Translations under genes and position numbers: made by a program | The notes under the pieces: model-generated | Databases searched by the model: none | What the model was told of the DNA's origin: nothing | What the model saw: only the letters and a program-made list of their open reading frames with translations | From: Effusibacillus pohliae DSM 22757 | Lineage (GTDB): Bacteria; Bacillota; Bacilli; Tumebacillales; Effusibacillaceae | Reading direction: 5' to 3' | DNA: 64,000 nt | Assembly: GCF_000376225.1 (NCBI RefSeq) | Contig: NZ_AQXL01000122.1 | Coordinates: 1-64,000, forward strand | In this document: piece after piece, positions 25,936 to 34,716 of the stretch | Layout: each line of letters begins with the position of its first letter | How positions within the stretch are numbered: the first letter of the stretch is position 1

Positions 25936-25951
25936 TCGGTTGATAAATGAT

Positions 25952-25976
25952 CCTCGGCTGCCGGCCGGGGTTTTTT
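25952..25976 (+). terminator. terminator of the small peptide gene
   Basis: CCTCGGC-TGCCG-GCCGGGG with one G-T pair, followed by six T. Confidence 0.75.
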
Positions 25977-26066
25977 CTGTTTTGCGGCGCTCCTGTGCAA
26001 GCGTGGTGAAGCAGGGCTCTCCTTTATGCTAGAATGGGGGAAAACAGAACGAGAGGACAGTCTGTC

Positions 26067-26780
26067 ATGCAAATGCTGTCGGTGAACATCGTGCGGGCCG
26101 GCTATCCGGACAGACGGGATCTGCTGCAAAATATCCGGTTTTCCGTCGGTTCAGGCGAGCTGGTGGGGCTGATCGGACCGAACGGGGCTGGAAAGAGCAC
26201 CACGATCAGGGCGATACTGGGACTGTTGAAAGAAATGGATGGGACGGTCTCGTTTACGGGGCCCAACCGGAGTTATGCCTACATTCCGGAACGGCCGGTG
26301 CTGTACGAGAGGCTCACTTTGTGGGAGCACCTTGAACTGGTGGCTGCGGCGCATGAAATGGAAAGCAGTGATTTTGCGGAAAAAGCGGAGCAACTGCTGG
26401 GCCGGTTCCGGCTACAGGATGTGCGGCATCACTTTCCGGCCAGCTTTTCAAAAGGCATGCAGCAGAAAATCATGTTGATCATTGGCTTTCTGCTGCAACC
26501 GGATGTGTATATTGTGGATGAACCGTTTATCGGGCTAGATCCGCGGGCGACAAAAGAATTTTTGCAACTGCTGGACGAGGAACGAAAACGCGGAGCGGCT
26601 GTCCTGATGTCGACGCACGTACTGGACACGGCGGAGCGAATCTGCGACGCTTTTCTGCTGCTTGCGGACGGGCGGGTGGTGGCGCAGGGCAATCTCGAAC
26701 AAATCAGGGAACGGTGCGGAATGTCGGGCGGTTCGCTGTTTGATTGCTTCGACCGCTTGCTGGAGGGGGCGGAATGCTGA
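26067..26780 (+). CDS. ecsA: ABC transporter ATP-binding protein, EcsA type
   Basis: 237 residues. Walker A GPNGAGKST (37-45), signature FSKGMQQK, Walker B VYIVDEPFIGLDP and switch STHVLDTAERICD. Partner of EcsB in a transporter linked to regulated proteolysis, secretion and competence in Bacillus. The ATG at 26067 follows GAGAGGACAG; its end overlaps ecsB by seven bases. Confidence 0.85.
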   Translation: MQMLSVNIVRAGYPDRRDLLQNIRFSVGSGELVGLIGPNGAGKSTTIRAILGLLKEMDGTVSFTGPNRSYAYIPERPVLYERLTLWEHLELVAAAHEMESSDFAEKAEQLLGRFRLQDVRHHFPASFSKGMQQKIMLIIGFLLQPDVYIVDEPFIGLDPRATKEFLQLLDEERKRGAAVLMSTHVLDTAERICDAFLLLADGRVVAQGNLEQIRERCGMSGGSLFDCFDRLLEGAEC

Positions 26781-28018
26781 CGGCCGGTCGATTGTTCCGG
26801 CAGCGCCTCCGTGCCGAGTGGGCGTTTCACTACCAGGTCTGGAAACTGGCTGTCGATTGGACCGTAGCGCTGTACGTGCTCCTGCCGCTCGCGGCGTTTT
26901 GTGTCTATCAGTATGCGACGTGGTGGGAGTCGCTGCCGCGGTGGACGGAACGGGTGCCTGTTCAGGCGGTGGCGGGTCTTTTGTTCCTGTTCGCCTGGTC
27001 CGGCACCATCCGGTTGTTTCTGGAAGAGGCGGATCAACTGTTTTTGTTGCAGCGGACCGCATGGGTGAGCACGCTTGTCAGACGGGGAATCGCATATTCC
27101 CTGCTCGTGCAACTGTTCGGCACGCTGTTCGTTTTTACCGGATTGGCGCCGTTCCTGTTGTTCCGTTACAAACTGTCACTGTTGCAGGCCGCTGTTTGGG
27201 CGTTGTTGGCCTGGTTGGTGAAGGCTGATCTGGCGTTTCTGAAACAGTTTTTGTCCGTTCGGTACCGTTCCTGGCGTCGTACCGTTTGGCTGGGTCTCCT
27301 GTTTGGTGCGGGAGCCGCGCTGTTTGCCGGCGGGAGCTGGTTGCTGCTGCGGGATCCTTTGGTTCCGGTCGGGATCTGTGTGGGGCTGGGCTTGCTGCTC
27401 GCCTACCTGGTGAACAAGCGGGTCGCGTTCAAAGGCAGTTTCTATGCCGATGTGGCCCGCGAACGGGAGGCGAGGCTGAAATATGCCGCGTTGCTGTTTC
27501 GCACGTCCGGCATCACGCAACATACTCCCTGGGACCAGCGCAAAAAGCCGATTTTGTTCCGGAGCTCGAAACCTCTGTTTCGGCGGCGAACGGCAGTCAA
27601 CCAATTGACGGAAGCTGTAATCAAGTCGGTGCTGCGCAACCGGATTCACTTGTGGAATTACGGGCGCATGCTCAGCCTGTTTTTGTTTGGGAGTTTGCTT
27701 GTTCCTTCAGGAGGCAGGTGGCTGGTGGGGGCAGGATTGGCCCTGCTGCTGGCGTTTTGGGCGAAAAGCCTGTGGGAGGAGGCGGAAGCGCATCCCTATT
27801 TGCGGTTATTTCCGTGGAAACCGCAAGATCGATGGCACGCCGCCAGGAAGTCGATTTTGCTGCTGACCCTGCCGGGAGTGGTGCTGCTTGGGATGGTAGC
27901 GGGGTTTCATGCTTTTTCCTGGCCGGGAGTCGTGGGAGCAATCCCGTTCGCCGGTTTGGCCAGCTATCTGGCGGCAAATATCGCGCTGTTGTCAGTACGG
28001 CTTGGGGACAGACAATGA
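26774..28018 (+). CDS. ecsB: ABC transporter permease, EcsB type
   Basis: 414 residues with several membrane spans clustered as in EcsB: two near 30-75, two near 100-150, two near 170-215, and the rest beyond 310. Soluble Arg/Lys-rich stretch between (FRSSKPLFRRRTAVNQLTEA) is typical. ATG 26774 lies six bases after GGAGGGGG and inside the ecsA end. EcsC is absent. Confidence 0.82.
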   Translation: MLTAGRLFRQRLRAEWAFHYQVWKLAVDWTVALYVLLPLAAFCVYQYATWWESLPRWTERVPVQAVAGLLFLFAWSGTIRLFLEEADQLFLLQRTAWVSTLVRRGIAYSLLVQLFGTLFVFTGLAPFLLFRYKLSLLQAAVWALLAWLVKADLAFLKQFLSVRYRSWRRTVWLGLLFGAGAALFAGGSWLLLRDPLVPVGICVGLGLLLAYLVNKRVAFKGSFYADVAREREARLKYAALLFRTSGITQHTPWDQRKKPILFRSSKPLFRRRTAVNQLTEAVIKSVLRNRIHLWNYGRMLSLFLFGSLLVPSGGRWLVGAGLALLLAFWAKSLWEEAEAHPYLRLFPWKPQDRWHAARKSILLLTLPGVVLLGMVAGFHAFSWPGVVGAIPFAGLASYLAANIALLSVRLGDRQ

Positions 28019-28311
28019 TGTTGTATTTCCCAGGCAACAAAATTGGAGCCGATTCGACGGAATCGGCGCGGATGCTTGGAACGGATTGGGTGGTGCAAAC
28101 CGGTCTCCTACAAAATGCGCTGGAACGGGCGATTGGGTATACTAGAATGAGTGCAGGACATGGAAGCTGGCCCTGTGCAGGTTTCCAATCACGCAAGACC
28201 TGCTGTGTCTTGCTGCGGCACACACGGATGTACGAGTAGACGCCGCAGGGATGGTGTTTTGAGCGGAGTTTTTCCGATTGGATGAACCAGTCGGTGTAGG
28301 ATGGTGATCGG

Positions 28312-29460
28312 GTGGAAGTGGTTCTTGTTACTACCGTGATCGGAGCGGTGATCGGGTTTGGCACCAATTTGCTGGCGATTGTCATGCTGTTTCGCCCGTG
28401 GACCGAATGGCGCCTATTTGGTGTTCGGGTGCCGCTGACCCCGGGGCTGATTCCGAAGCGGCAACCGGAAATCGCCGATAAACTTGGCGAAGTGGTGGAA
28501 CAGCATCTGCTGACTGACGAAGGGATCGTAGCGTCGCTCAGCCGACCGGATTGGATCGAGGAGATGCGCTCCCGCATTCTGAACTGGCTGGAGACCATCC
28601 TGGCGCAAGATCGCACGGTTCGCGCATTGCTGGTCCGTGTCACCGGCAAGACAGCAGATGAACTTACCGAGCAAGCGGAAAAATGGGCCCGGGCAGCCTG
28701 CGAAGCGAATGTGCTGCCGCTGATCGGATCGAAGCGGATGCGCGAGCTGATTCCCACAGCGTTGCGGGAACGCATCGGCGAACGGATCGACCGGTTGGCG
28801 GGAATGCTGCTGGAAAAGGGAAAACAGTGGGTGGACTCGCCTGACATGCGGCAATTTATGGCCTTGACGATTCAAGAACGGCTGCTCGCGGGCGGGATGC
28901 TGGGCCGCATGGCGGTCATGTTCGTGCAGGAGGACAAGCTGGTCGACGAGATCCTTCCCCACCTGAAAAAATGGCTGGCAAGCCCCGACACGTTGCGGTT
29001 TGTGCAAGACAAGCTGCAGGCGGAGTGGCAATTTTTGTTGGACCGGAATGCAGGCGAGGTGCTGCAGGAGTTTGCCGGTCAACGGGAGTTGGGAACGGCG
29101 CCGCAATTCGATTTGTGTTCCGGGGTCATCGCCGGTTCGGTCCGGTACTTGACCGAGTGCATTCTCGATTGGGACGTGTATGAACAGTTTCAAAAACAAC
29201 GACTGGGGGCAGTGGACTTCCTCGACCGTTGCCTAGGGCGCCTGCAGCAGTCTTCGGTGCAATGGGTGGGGCCGATTTTGCGGTCGCTTGGGATTCGCCG
29301 GATTGTCGAACGGCAGGTGGCCAGTTTTCCCATCCCTAAACTGGAAAAACTGGTCGTGGATGTGGTCAACAAAGAACTGAAAATGATCACCTGGCTGGGT
29401 GCGCTGCTCGGTGGACTAATCGGCTTGATTCAGGCATTATTGATAGTGAAGTGGCACTGA
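28312..29460 (+). CDS. DUF445-family membrane protein (YheB-like)
   Basis: 382 residues. N-terminal span with GFGTNLLAIVMLFRPW, the DUF445 hallmark R-x2-PLTPGLIPKRQPEIAD, a long amphipathic helical middle, and a C-terminal span WLGALLGGLIGLIQALLIV. Likely membrane-anchored at both ends. Function unknown. GTG start at 28312 behind AGGATGGTGATC. The 293 bases before it carry no supported gene. Confidence 0.85.
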   Translation: MEVVLVTTVIGAVIGFGTNLLAIVMLFRPWTEWRLFGVRVPLTPGLIPKRQPEIADKLGEVVEQHLLTDEGIVASLSRPDWIEEMRSRILNWLETILAQDRTVRALLVRVTGKTADELTEQAEKWARAACEANVLPLIGSKRMRELIPTALRERIGERIDRLAGMLLEKGKQWVDSPDMRQFMALTIQERLLAGGMLGRMAVMFVQEDKLVDEILPHLKKWLASPDTLRFVQDKLQAEWQFLLDRNAGEVLQEFAGQRELGTAPQFDLCSGVIAGSVRYLTECILDWDVYEQFQKQRLGAVDFLDRCLGRLQQSSVQWVGPILRSLGIRRIVERQVASFPIPKLEKLVVDVVNKELKMITWLGALLGGLIGLIQALLIVKWH

Positions 29461-29488
29461 ATACCAAAACCGAGGGAGGCGATTCAAA

Positions 29489-30175
29489 ATGAGGCTTACC
29501 TATCACGGCCACTCCTGTTTCCTGGCGGAAGCGGGAGGCAAATCGGTGATCATCGACCCGTTCCTGACCGGCAATCCGACGGCGGTGGCCAAGCCGGAAG
29601 AGATCCAAGTCGACGCGGTGTTGGTGACGCACGGACATTCGGACCACCTGGGGGACTCGATTGAGATTGCGAAACGCAACAACGCACCGATCATTGCTCC
29701 CTTCGAATTGGCGATGTATTGCAGCCAAAAAGGAGCGCCTGTGCATCCGATGCACCTGGGCGGCGCCCATCAGTTCGAGTTTGGCCGCGTCAAGCTGACG
29801 ATCGCGTTCCACGGATCGGCTGTCGTTGCGGAAGAGGAAGGGATCGTCTACACCGGCAATCCTTGCGGATTTTTGCTGACAATGCAGGGAAAAACGTTCT
29901 ATCATGCGGGGGATACGGCGCTGTTCGGAGACATGAGGCTGATCGGCGAGTTCGCCAAAATCGACGTAGCCGCCCTGCCGATCGGGGACAACTTCACCAT
30001 GGGTCTGGATGATGCGGTAATCGCCGCCAAGTGGGTAGGCGCCAAGAAAGTGATCCCCATGCATTACAGCACGTTCCCGTTGATCGAGCAGGATGCTGCC
30101 GCATTTGCCGCCCGCCTGCAACCGGCCGGCATTGAAGGTGTGGTGTTAAAAGCGGGAGAATCGATCGAGGTGTAA
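29489..30175 (+). CDS. UPF0173 metal-dependent hydrolase (metallo-beta-lactamase fold)
   Basis: 228 residues. Metal motif THGHSDHLGD, first histidine in YHGHSCF, later AGDTALFGDM and MHYSTFP. Close to Bacillus YtkL. Substrate unknown. ATG 29489 behind GGGAGG, 28 bases after the DUF445 gene, possibly co-transcribed. Confidence 0.9.
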   Translation: MRLTYHGHSCFLAEAGGKSVIIDPFLTGNPTAVAKPEEIQVDAVLVTHGHSDHLGDSIEIAKRNNAPIIAPFELAMYCSQKGAPVHPMHLGGAHQFEFGRVKLTIAFHGSAVVAEEEGIVYTGNPCGFLLTMQGKTFYHAGDTALFGDMRLIGEFAKIDVAALPIGDNFTMGLDDAVIAAKWVGAKKVIPMHYSTFPLIEQDAAAFAARLQPAGIEGVVLKAGESIEV

Positions 30176-30202
30176 CGATATTTTTCTAGTATGGAAGGGT
30201 CC

Positions 30203-30242
30203 AGCGCCTGGTATCAATGCGCACCGGGCGCTTCTGTTTTTG
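30203..30242 (+). terminator. terminator after the UPF0173 gene
   Basis: AGCGCC...GGCGCT with extra CCTGG/CCGGG pairing, then TCTGTTTTTG. The T-run is interrupted. Confidence 0.6.
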
Positions 30243-30266
30243 CTACAAAAGCGGCCGCCTTCTGTT

Positions 30267-31715
30267 TTAGGGTGTCTGAATCGCTTGCAACGTCTCGGAG
30301 AACCGTTTGATGCCTTCGATGATGGCCGATCCGGTTTGTCCCGCATACGTTAACCGGACAAAACCGGGCCCCGCCCCAAATACGCTGCCCGGCATAAACA
30401 AGACCCCGTTTTCGATCCCCGCTTCCAATAGTTCCGCATCCGGGATTGCACGCCGCAACCTGCACCAAACATGATAGCTTCCCTCCGGCACCGTCCAATT
30501 GGCTTGTTCCCTCACATATTGCTGCAATGCTGCAAGCATCACGTCCCGGCGGACTGAAAGCTGCTCCCGGATTTGCCGCAGATGCTTTTCCCATTCTCCG
30601 GAAGACAAATACAGTTGGACCAGTTTCTGCACGATCACGCTGGTCCCAAAATCCATCTGCTGTTTGGCGTCCGCCAACCGGTCCGTGACGGAGCGAGGGC
30701 CGACGATCCAGCCGGTACGCAGTCCGGGAGCCGCCGTTTTCGACAAACTGCCGATGTAGATGACCGAACTTCCGCCTTGATTCAGCGTTATCAACGGCGG
30801 AGGCGGAGCCGGCGCTCCGGGCAGCGTGAGAGACGCATAGGCGTCATCCTCGACAATCGGCAGCCGCAACTCTTCGCAGATCTGCAGCAACCGCTTGCGC
30901 CTTGCCAGCGACAGGGTGGTTCCCGTCGGATTCTGGTAGGTGGGATTGGTGAACACCATGCGGATTTTGTGTTTCTGGTAAAGGTTCATCACTTCGTCCG
31001 GCTTGAGTCCCTGCTCATCGAGCGGGATGCGGAACAGCCGCAAGCCTGCCGAAATGAACAAAGGCAACGAATAGGCGTAGGAAGGCCCTTCCATCGCGAT
31101 TGCGTCTCCCGGCCGCAGAATGCATTGGGTGAGCAGATGCAGGGCTTGTTGGGCGCCGGATACGATCAAAATTTGCTCGCAGTCCACCTCGATCCCATAG
31201 TGCCGCTTGAGATGGGCTGATAATGTGCGCCGCAACGATTCGTCCCCTTTTGGATCCGGATAACTGAGCGATCCGGTGAGCGACCGGTCGGCCAGCAAGC
31301 TGGCCAAAGTTTCTGCAGGCAGCAAATCGGGGGACAATTGCCCTCTCGCTAAACTGATGATCCGGGGATCGGCGCTGGCCTCCCGAATCCGCCTGACAAG
31401 CGGCAGTGTGGGCAAGAAGGAGCCGCCGTTGGTGTACTCGTGCCAGTTGGGCAGGCGTTTTGGCGACACTCCCCAAAGATCGTCGCTTACTCTGGTGCCG
31501 CTGCCTTGCACCGATTGGACAAGACCGGAGGCGCGAAGCTCCTCATAAGCTGCGGCAACGGTACTGCGATTGACGCCAAGCTCCTCCGACAGCTTCCGCT
31601 CGGGTGGGAGCGGGGCGCCGGGGGGCAATTTTCCCGTGCGGATCTGATTTTCAAAGTAGCGGGCAATCTGCCGGAAAATCGGCTCCCGGCTGCTCCGGTC
31701 GACACGGCAATGCAT
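30267..31715 (-). CDS. MocR/PdxR-family regulator (GntR HTH plus aminotransferase domain)
   Basis: 482 residues. GntR winged helix at 1-75 (PPERKLSEELGVNRSTVAAAYEEL) joined to a class-I aminotransferase-like domain with the PLP lysine in YIGSLSKTAAPGLRTGW and FTNPTYQNPTGTTLS, VEDDAYASL. Such proteins sense PLP or amino compounds. ATG at 31715 follows AAAGAGGTG; a start at 31751 has no ribosome site. Divergent from an EamA exporter, a common MocR arrangement, so that gene is the likely target. Confidence 0.9.
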   Translation of the reverse strand: MHCRVDRSSREPIFRQIARYFENQIRTGKLPPGAPLPPERKLSEELGVNRSTVAAAYEELRASGLVQSVQGSGTRVSDDLWGVSPKRLPNWHEYTNGGSFLPTLPLVRRIREASADPRIISLARGQLSPDLLPAETLASLLADRSLTGSLSYPDPKGDESLRRTLSAHLKRHYGIEVDCEQILIVSGAQQALHLLTQCILRPGDAIAMEGPSYAYSLPLFISAGLRLFRIPLDEQGLKPDEVMNLYQKHKIRMVFTNPTYQNPTGTTLSLARRKRLLQICEELRLPIVEDDAYASLTLPGAPAPPPPLITLNQGGSSVIYIGSLSKTAAPGLRTGWIVGPRSVTDRLADAKQQMDFGTSVIVQKLVQLYLSSGEWEKHLRQIREQLSVRRDVMLAALQQYVREQANWTVPEGSYHVWCRLRRAIPDAELLEAGIENGVLFMPGSVFGAGPGFVRLTYAGQTGSAIIEGIKRFSETLQAIQTP

Positions 31716-31750
31716 AGGCTGCACCTCTTTCTTACTCTTAACGATACACA

Positions 31751-31784
31751 AATTGGCTGGCGAACGAAACCTCCAATTGGCTGG
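31751..31784. promoter_or_regulatory. direct-repeat operator candidate between the MocR gene and the EamA gene
   Basis: AATTGGCTGG occurs at 31751-31760 and again at 31775-31784, 24 bases start to start. MocR-type regulators such as PdxR and GabR are known to bind direct repeats in divergent promoters. Confidence 0.6.
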
Positions 31785-31845
31785 GGAAAAACTGCAGATT
31801 GCCGTTTATGATGGTGTCGATACCGGCAAGAATTGGGGGGAGAAC

Positions 31846-32757
31846 ATGAGGGAGCGATGGAATCAAGATACGGTCGGGTTCCTGTACGGGTTCCTCGGAG
31901 TGGTCGGGTTCAGCCTGACGCTACCTGTCACCCGGCTGGCGGTTGAATCGTTCAGTCCGACTCTGGTTGCGCTCGGTCGGGCATTGGCTGCGGCCGTGCT
32001 GGCAGCGGCTAGTTTGTGGATCCGACGGGAAAAATGGCCGTCCTGGCAGCAAATCAAGAGTCTCGCGATCGTCGCGTTGGGCGTGATTGTCGGTTTCCCC
32101 CTGCTGTCCGCCTGGGCAATGGAGCGGTTGCCCGCTTCGCACGGGGCGGTCGTCTTGGCTTTACTGCCTTTGGTCACGGCAGGGGCCGCCGCATTGAGGG
32201 CCGGAGAGTATCCGTCCCGCCGCTTTTGGTTCGCCAGCGTGGCTGGCAGCCTGACTGTGCTTGGGTATGCGTTCAGCAGGGGGCTCGGGACTTTGCAACA
32301 GGCTGATCTCGCGTTACTGGGGGCGGTGGTGGCGGCAGCGATCGGATACGCCGAAGGCGGCAAACTGTCCCGCGAGCTTGGCGGCTGGCAAGTGATCGCC
32401 TGGGCGCTGGTGCTGACGGCTCCGTTTTTGGTGTGGCCGGTTGCCGCATCCGTCACGCCGGATGTACGGACCGCTCCTCCGATCGCTTGGGTGAGCTTTG
32501 CGTATCTTAGTCTCGGCAGCCAATTTGCCGCATTTGTGGCTTGGTATACCAGACTCGGGATCGGCGGTGTGGCGCGAGTCAGCCAACTGCAGTATCTGCA
32601 GCCGTTTTTGACGATTCTTTGGGCCGCCTGGTTGCTTGGCGAAGCGATCACACCCGTCACCATCGTGGCCTGTCTCATCGTGGTGATCGTTGTAGCACTG
32701 GCGAGAAACGCAGCGGTCGCCCGCAAGCCGCTGGGAAAATTCAACACTAAGAGCTGA
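31846..32757 (+). CDS. EamA/DMT-family transporter under the MocR regulator
   Basis: 303 residues, about ten spans in two EamA repeats (GVVGFSLTLPVTRLAVESF; VVAAAIGYAEGGKLSRELGG). ATG 31846 after GGGGGGAGAAC; upstream in-frame ATG at 31753 lies across the putative operator. Likely exports an amine or amino acid whose level the divergent regulator senses. Confidence 0.87.
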   Translation: MRERWNQDTVGFLYGFLGVVGFSLTLPVTRLAVESFSPTLVALGRALAAAVLAAASLWIRREKWPSWQQIKSLAIVALGVIVGFPLLSAWAMERLPASHGAVVLALLPLVTAGAAALRAGEYPSRRFWFASVAGSLTVLGYAFSRGLGTLQQADLALLGAVVAAAIGYAEGGKLSRELGGWQVIAWALVLTAPFLVWPVAASVTPDVRTAPPIAWVSFAYLSLGSQFAAFVAWYTRLGIGGVARVSQLQYLQPFLTILWAAWLLGEAITPVTIVACLIVVIVVALARNAAVARKPLGKFNTKS

Positions 32758-32820
32758 GTCTTCTTTCGCGTGGGGTTGTTATCGGGGAACAATTCGGTAT
32801 CCGGAAAGAGGGAGGGACAG

Positions 32821-33081
32821 ATGGAAACAAAGGCAGATTTTTGGGCAAACGGCGAGTTCGTCATTTCAACCGACAAATTGTATCTGGATGAGGAGTTGAT
32901 CTGGCATTTTTTAAGCCGGGAATCGTACTGGCCGAAAGGAATCCCGCAAGAGCTGGTGAAAAAATCGATTGCCAACAGCCCTCTTTGTTTTGGCCTCTAC
33001 GTGAGGAATCCGCAGGCGGGGGAAAGTACCCAAAGGGCACAAGTCGCGTCACGGCAGCAAAGCTGCCGGATCGCGCTATGA
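32821..33081 (+). pseudogene. 5' fragment of a GNAT acetyltransferase gene
   Basis: Residues 1-60 match the start of a GNAT family (VISTDKLYLDEELIWHFLSR, ESYWPKGIPQELVKKSIANS, LCFGLY). After residue ~62 the reading runs through NPQAGESTQ into a 43-base interspersed repeat and stops at 33079-33081, so the acetyl-CoA-binding core is missing. Only 86 residues remain of about 140. It is followed at once by the PaiB-like gene. I call it a broken gene; a short functional protein is unlikely. Confidence 0.7.
33039..33081 (+). repeat. 43-bp interspersed hairpin element, copy 1
   Basis: Begins ACAAGTCGCGTCACGGCAGC and ends TCGCGCTATGA, with the stem CGGCAGC-AAA-GCTGCCG. It matches 38 of 43 bases of the reverse complement of 47848-47890. 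It supplies the last codons of the truncated GNAT gene. Confidence 0.75.
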
Positions 33082-33096
33082 GGGGAGGTTGTCGGC

Positions 33097-33714
33097 ATGT
33101 ATGTTCCGAAACCGTTTGAAGTAAATGACCGGGGCAAACTGATCGATTTTATCCGGGAGCACAGTTTCGGCATCTTGTTCTCGGCGGCGGATGGAAAGCC
33201 GTTTGCGACGCATCTCCCCTTTTTGTATCAGGCAGACGCGGACGGCGACGGCCTCCTGGTCGGCCATCTGGCGAAGGCGAATCCGCATTGGAAATCGATT
33301 CACGACCAGGAAGTGCTGGTCGTGTTTCACGGTCCGCACGCGTATATTTCCCCTACTTGGTATGGAGAACCCAACACGGTTCCCACATGGAACTATGTAG
33401 CCGTTCACGTGTACGGCACGTTTGGTTTGGTGCAGGACAAGGGCAGCCTGAAACAAATTTTGACCGATTCGATGCGGTTTTATGAGCCGTCGTTGGCGCT
33501 TGCCGACCGATTGGACGAACCGCATCTGGAGAGTATGATGCAAGCGATTGTCGGATTTAAAATTCGGATCCACAAAATCGAGGGCAAATGGAAACTGAAC
33601 CAAAACCATTCGATAGAACGCCAGCGGCGGGTGATTGAGGCGCTCAAGCAAACGGAGGATCCGCACGCAAAAGAAATCGCCCGTTTGATGGAACTGAATT
33701 TGCCAATCGCTTAG
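33097..33714 (+). CDS. PaiB-family FMN-binding protein
   Basis: 205 residues. MYVPKPFEVNDRGKLIDFIR, ATHLPFLYQ, HGPHAYISPTWYG and VPTWNYVAVHVYG are the PaiB marks; flavin-binding split-barrel fold. PaiB in Bacillus represses sporulation and protease genes together with an acetyltransferase PaiA; here the adjacent acetyltransferase gene is broken and of another GNAT type. ATG 33097 behind GGGGAGG. Confidence 0.88.
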   Translation: MYVPKPFEVNDRGKLIDFIREHSFGILFSAADGKPFATHLPFLYQADADGDGLLVGHLAKANPHWKSIHDQEVLVVFHGPHAYISPTWYGEPNTVPTWNYVAVHVYGTFGLVQDKGSLKQILTDSMRFYEPSLALADRLDEPHLESMMQAIVGFKIRIHKIEGKWKLNQNHSIERQRRVIEALKQTEDPHAKEIARLMELNLPIA

Positions 33715-33810
33715 GAACTGCCGGGAACCGAAGGGGAACGGGGGACAGGGGGAAAATCAAGCCGGGATGATTTTTGCATCACATGGAAAATGATGGTGAT
33801 CTATGGTATC

Positions 33811-34041
33811 ATGGAACAAATTACAATGGAAAAACTGGGCGGACAGAAAGAATATATCATGTGCGTGCCGATTGCGAACCTTTACATTTTAACGTTACAT
33901 TTTTTGGTGGATCTGGAATACAAACAGGAGTACGACGAGCAAGTGATCATCCGGGCGATCTATCACAAAAACAAGCAGCTGTTCGATCTCTTCAACTTCT
34001 ATCTGGAAAAGGGTGAGGAACATGAAGCACAAACCGAATGA
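33811..34041 (+). CDS. hypothetical 76-residue protein
   Basis: Not recognised. ILTLHFLVDLEYKQEYDEQV is followed by IIRAIYHKNKQLFDLFNFYL, a helical and acidic-to-basic profile without a clear membrane span. The start is unsure: ATG 33811 is nine bases behind GGTGATC; ATG 33826 and 33790 are alternatives. It overlaps the next small gene by 20 bases, which favours translation of both. Confidence 0.5.
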   Translation: MEQITMEKLGGQKEYIMCVPIANLYILTLHFLVDLEYKQEYDEQVIIRAIYHKNKQLFDLFNFYLEKGEEHEAQTE

Positions 34042-34210
34042 ACAAACGTTTCGAACGGATTCGGCGGAACAGCTTCGGCCGCGTAACCCGGAAAAAGTCA
34101 GCCGCGGAAAGCGTCCTCCACTGTTCGGCCCGTCCGTATTGAAATCGAAAGGTGCGATCCGGGAAGTGGCCCGAATGAAAATCCAGTTTGACAAACCACG
34201 CATGGTATAA
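34022..34210 (+). CDS. hypothetical 62-residue basic protein
   Basis: Arg/Lys-rich (RNPEKVSRGKRPPLFGPSVL, then KSKGAIREVARMKIQFDKPR). ATG 34022 behind AAAGGGTGAGG. Not recognised. Its start lies within the preceding gene, giving a coupled pair. Ends 16 bases before a GC-rich hairpin. Confidence 0.5.
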   Translation: MKHKPNEQTFRTDSAEQLRPRNPEKVSRGKRPPLFGPSVLKSKGAIREVARMKIQFDKPRMV

Positions 34211-34225
34211 AGTAACCAACAAAAC

Positions 34226-34248
34226 AGCCGGCTTTTCGCGAGCCGGCT
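34226..34248. terminator. GC-rich hairpin between convergent genes
   Basis: AGCCGGCT-TTTCGCG-AGCCGGCT, between the basic protein gene and the convergent DUF3243 gene. No T-run; terminator role probable only by position. Confidence 0.45.
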
Positions 34249-34282
34249 ATGAGGTCATCGACGATCTACTCCGCGTTCCTCA

Positions 34283-34528
34283 TCAATGCTTGGTGACCAG
34301 ATTGATCATCATCCGAGCCATATTGTGTTTCTGATCCGGGTTGGCGTCCCACAATTGCTTGAGCAGACGCTCTTGCGGATTTTCCGGGTCCACCTTGTTG
34401 GCCAGGAACTCCCCCATTTTGACAGCGACTTCTTCGATTTGTTCATTGGTTAAGCCGGCCGCTCTCGCCTGTTCGACGCGGTCACCGAGAAATTCTTTCC
34501 AACGGTCAAAATTGTCCAGGACTGACAT
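34283..34528 (-). CDS. DUF3243-family protein (YmfJ-like)
   Basis: 81 residues: MSVLDNFDRWKEFLGDRVEQ, then an acidic helix and KVDPENPQERLLKQLWDA, the hallmark of this Bacilli-specific family of unknown function. ATG at 34528 behind AGGAGGGA; a GTG at 34549 adds seven residues that include the ribosome site itself. Confidence 0.88.
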   Translation of the reverse strand: MSVLDNFDRWKEFLGDRVEQARAAGLTNEQIEEVAVKMGEFLANKVDPENPQERLLKQLWDANPDQKHNMARMMINLVTKH

Positions 34529-34693
34529 GCGAAAAAATCCCTCCTGCACTGAGATTTTGGGAAGATTACGTGAGTACTATTCCACGCAGCCAGGAAATCT
34601 ATGCATTGTCACAGATACGTAAACACCACGTAACCTGCCTGTAACATATGGGCAATATAATGACATCATCGACATAACCCCCTTTCTATATCA

Positions 34694-34716
34694 GTGGCTG
34701 CGGCCACCTTTTTTTT
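34694..34716 (+). terminator. T-run hairpin without an upstream gene on its strand
   Basis: GTGGC-TGCG-GCCAC followed by eight T. The upstream 150 bases on this strand have a TATAAT at 34656-34661 but no gene, so this ends either a very short transcript or read-through from the basic-protein gene. Confidence 0.65.

Noticed and set aside
28015-28239. 74-codon frame starting in the ecsB stop codon
   Set aside because: ATGA overlap looks like coupling, but there is no ribosome site and the sequence has no helical, membrane or domain pattern; it also contains a promoter-like TATACT.
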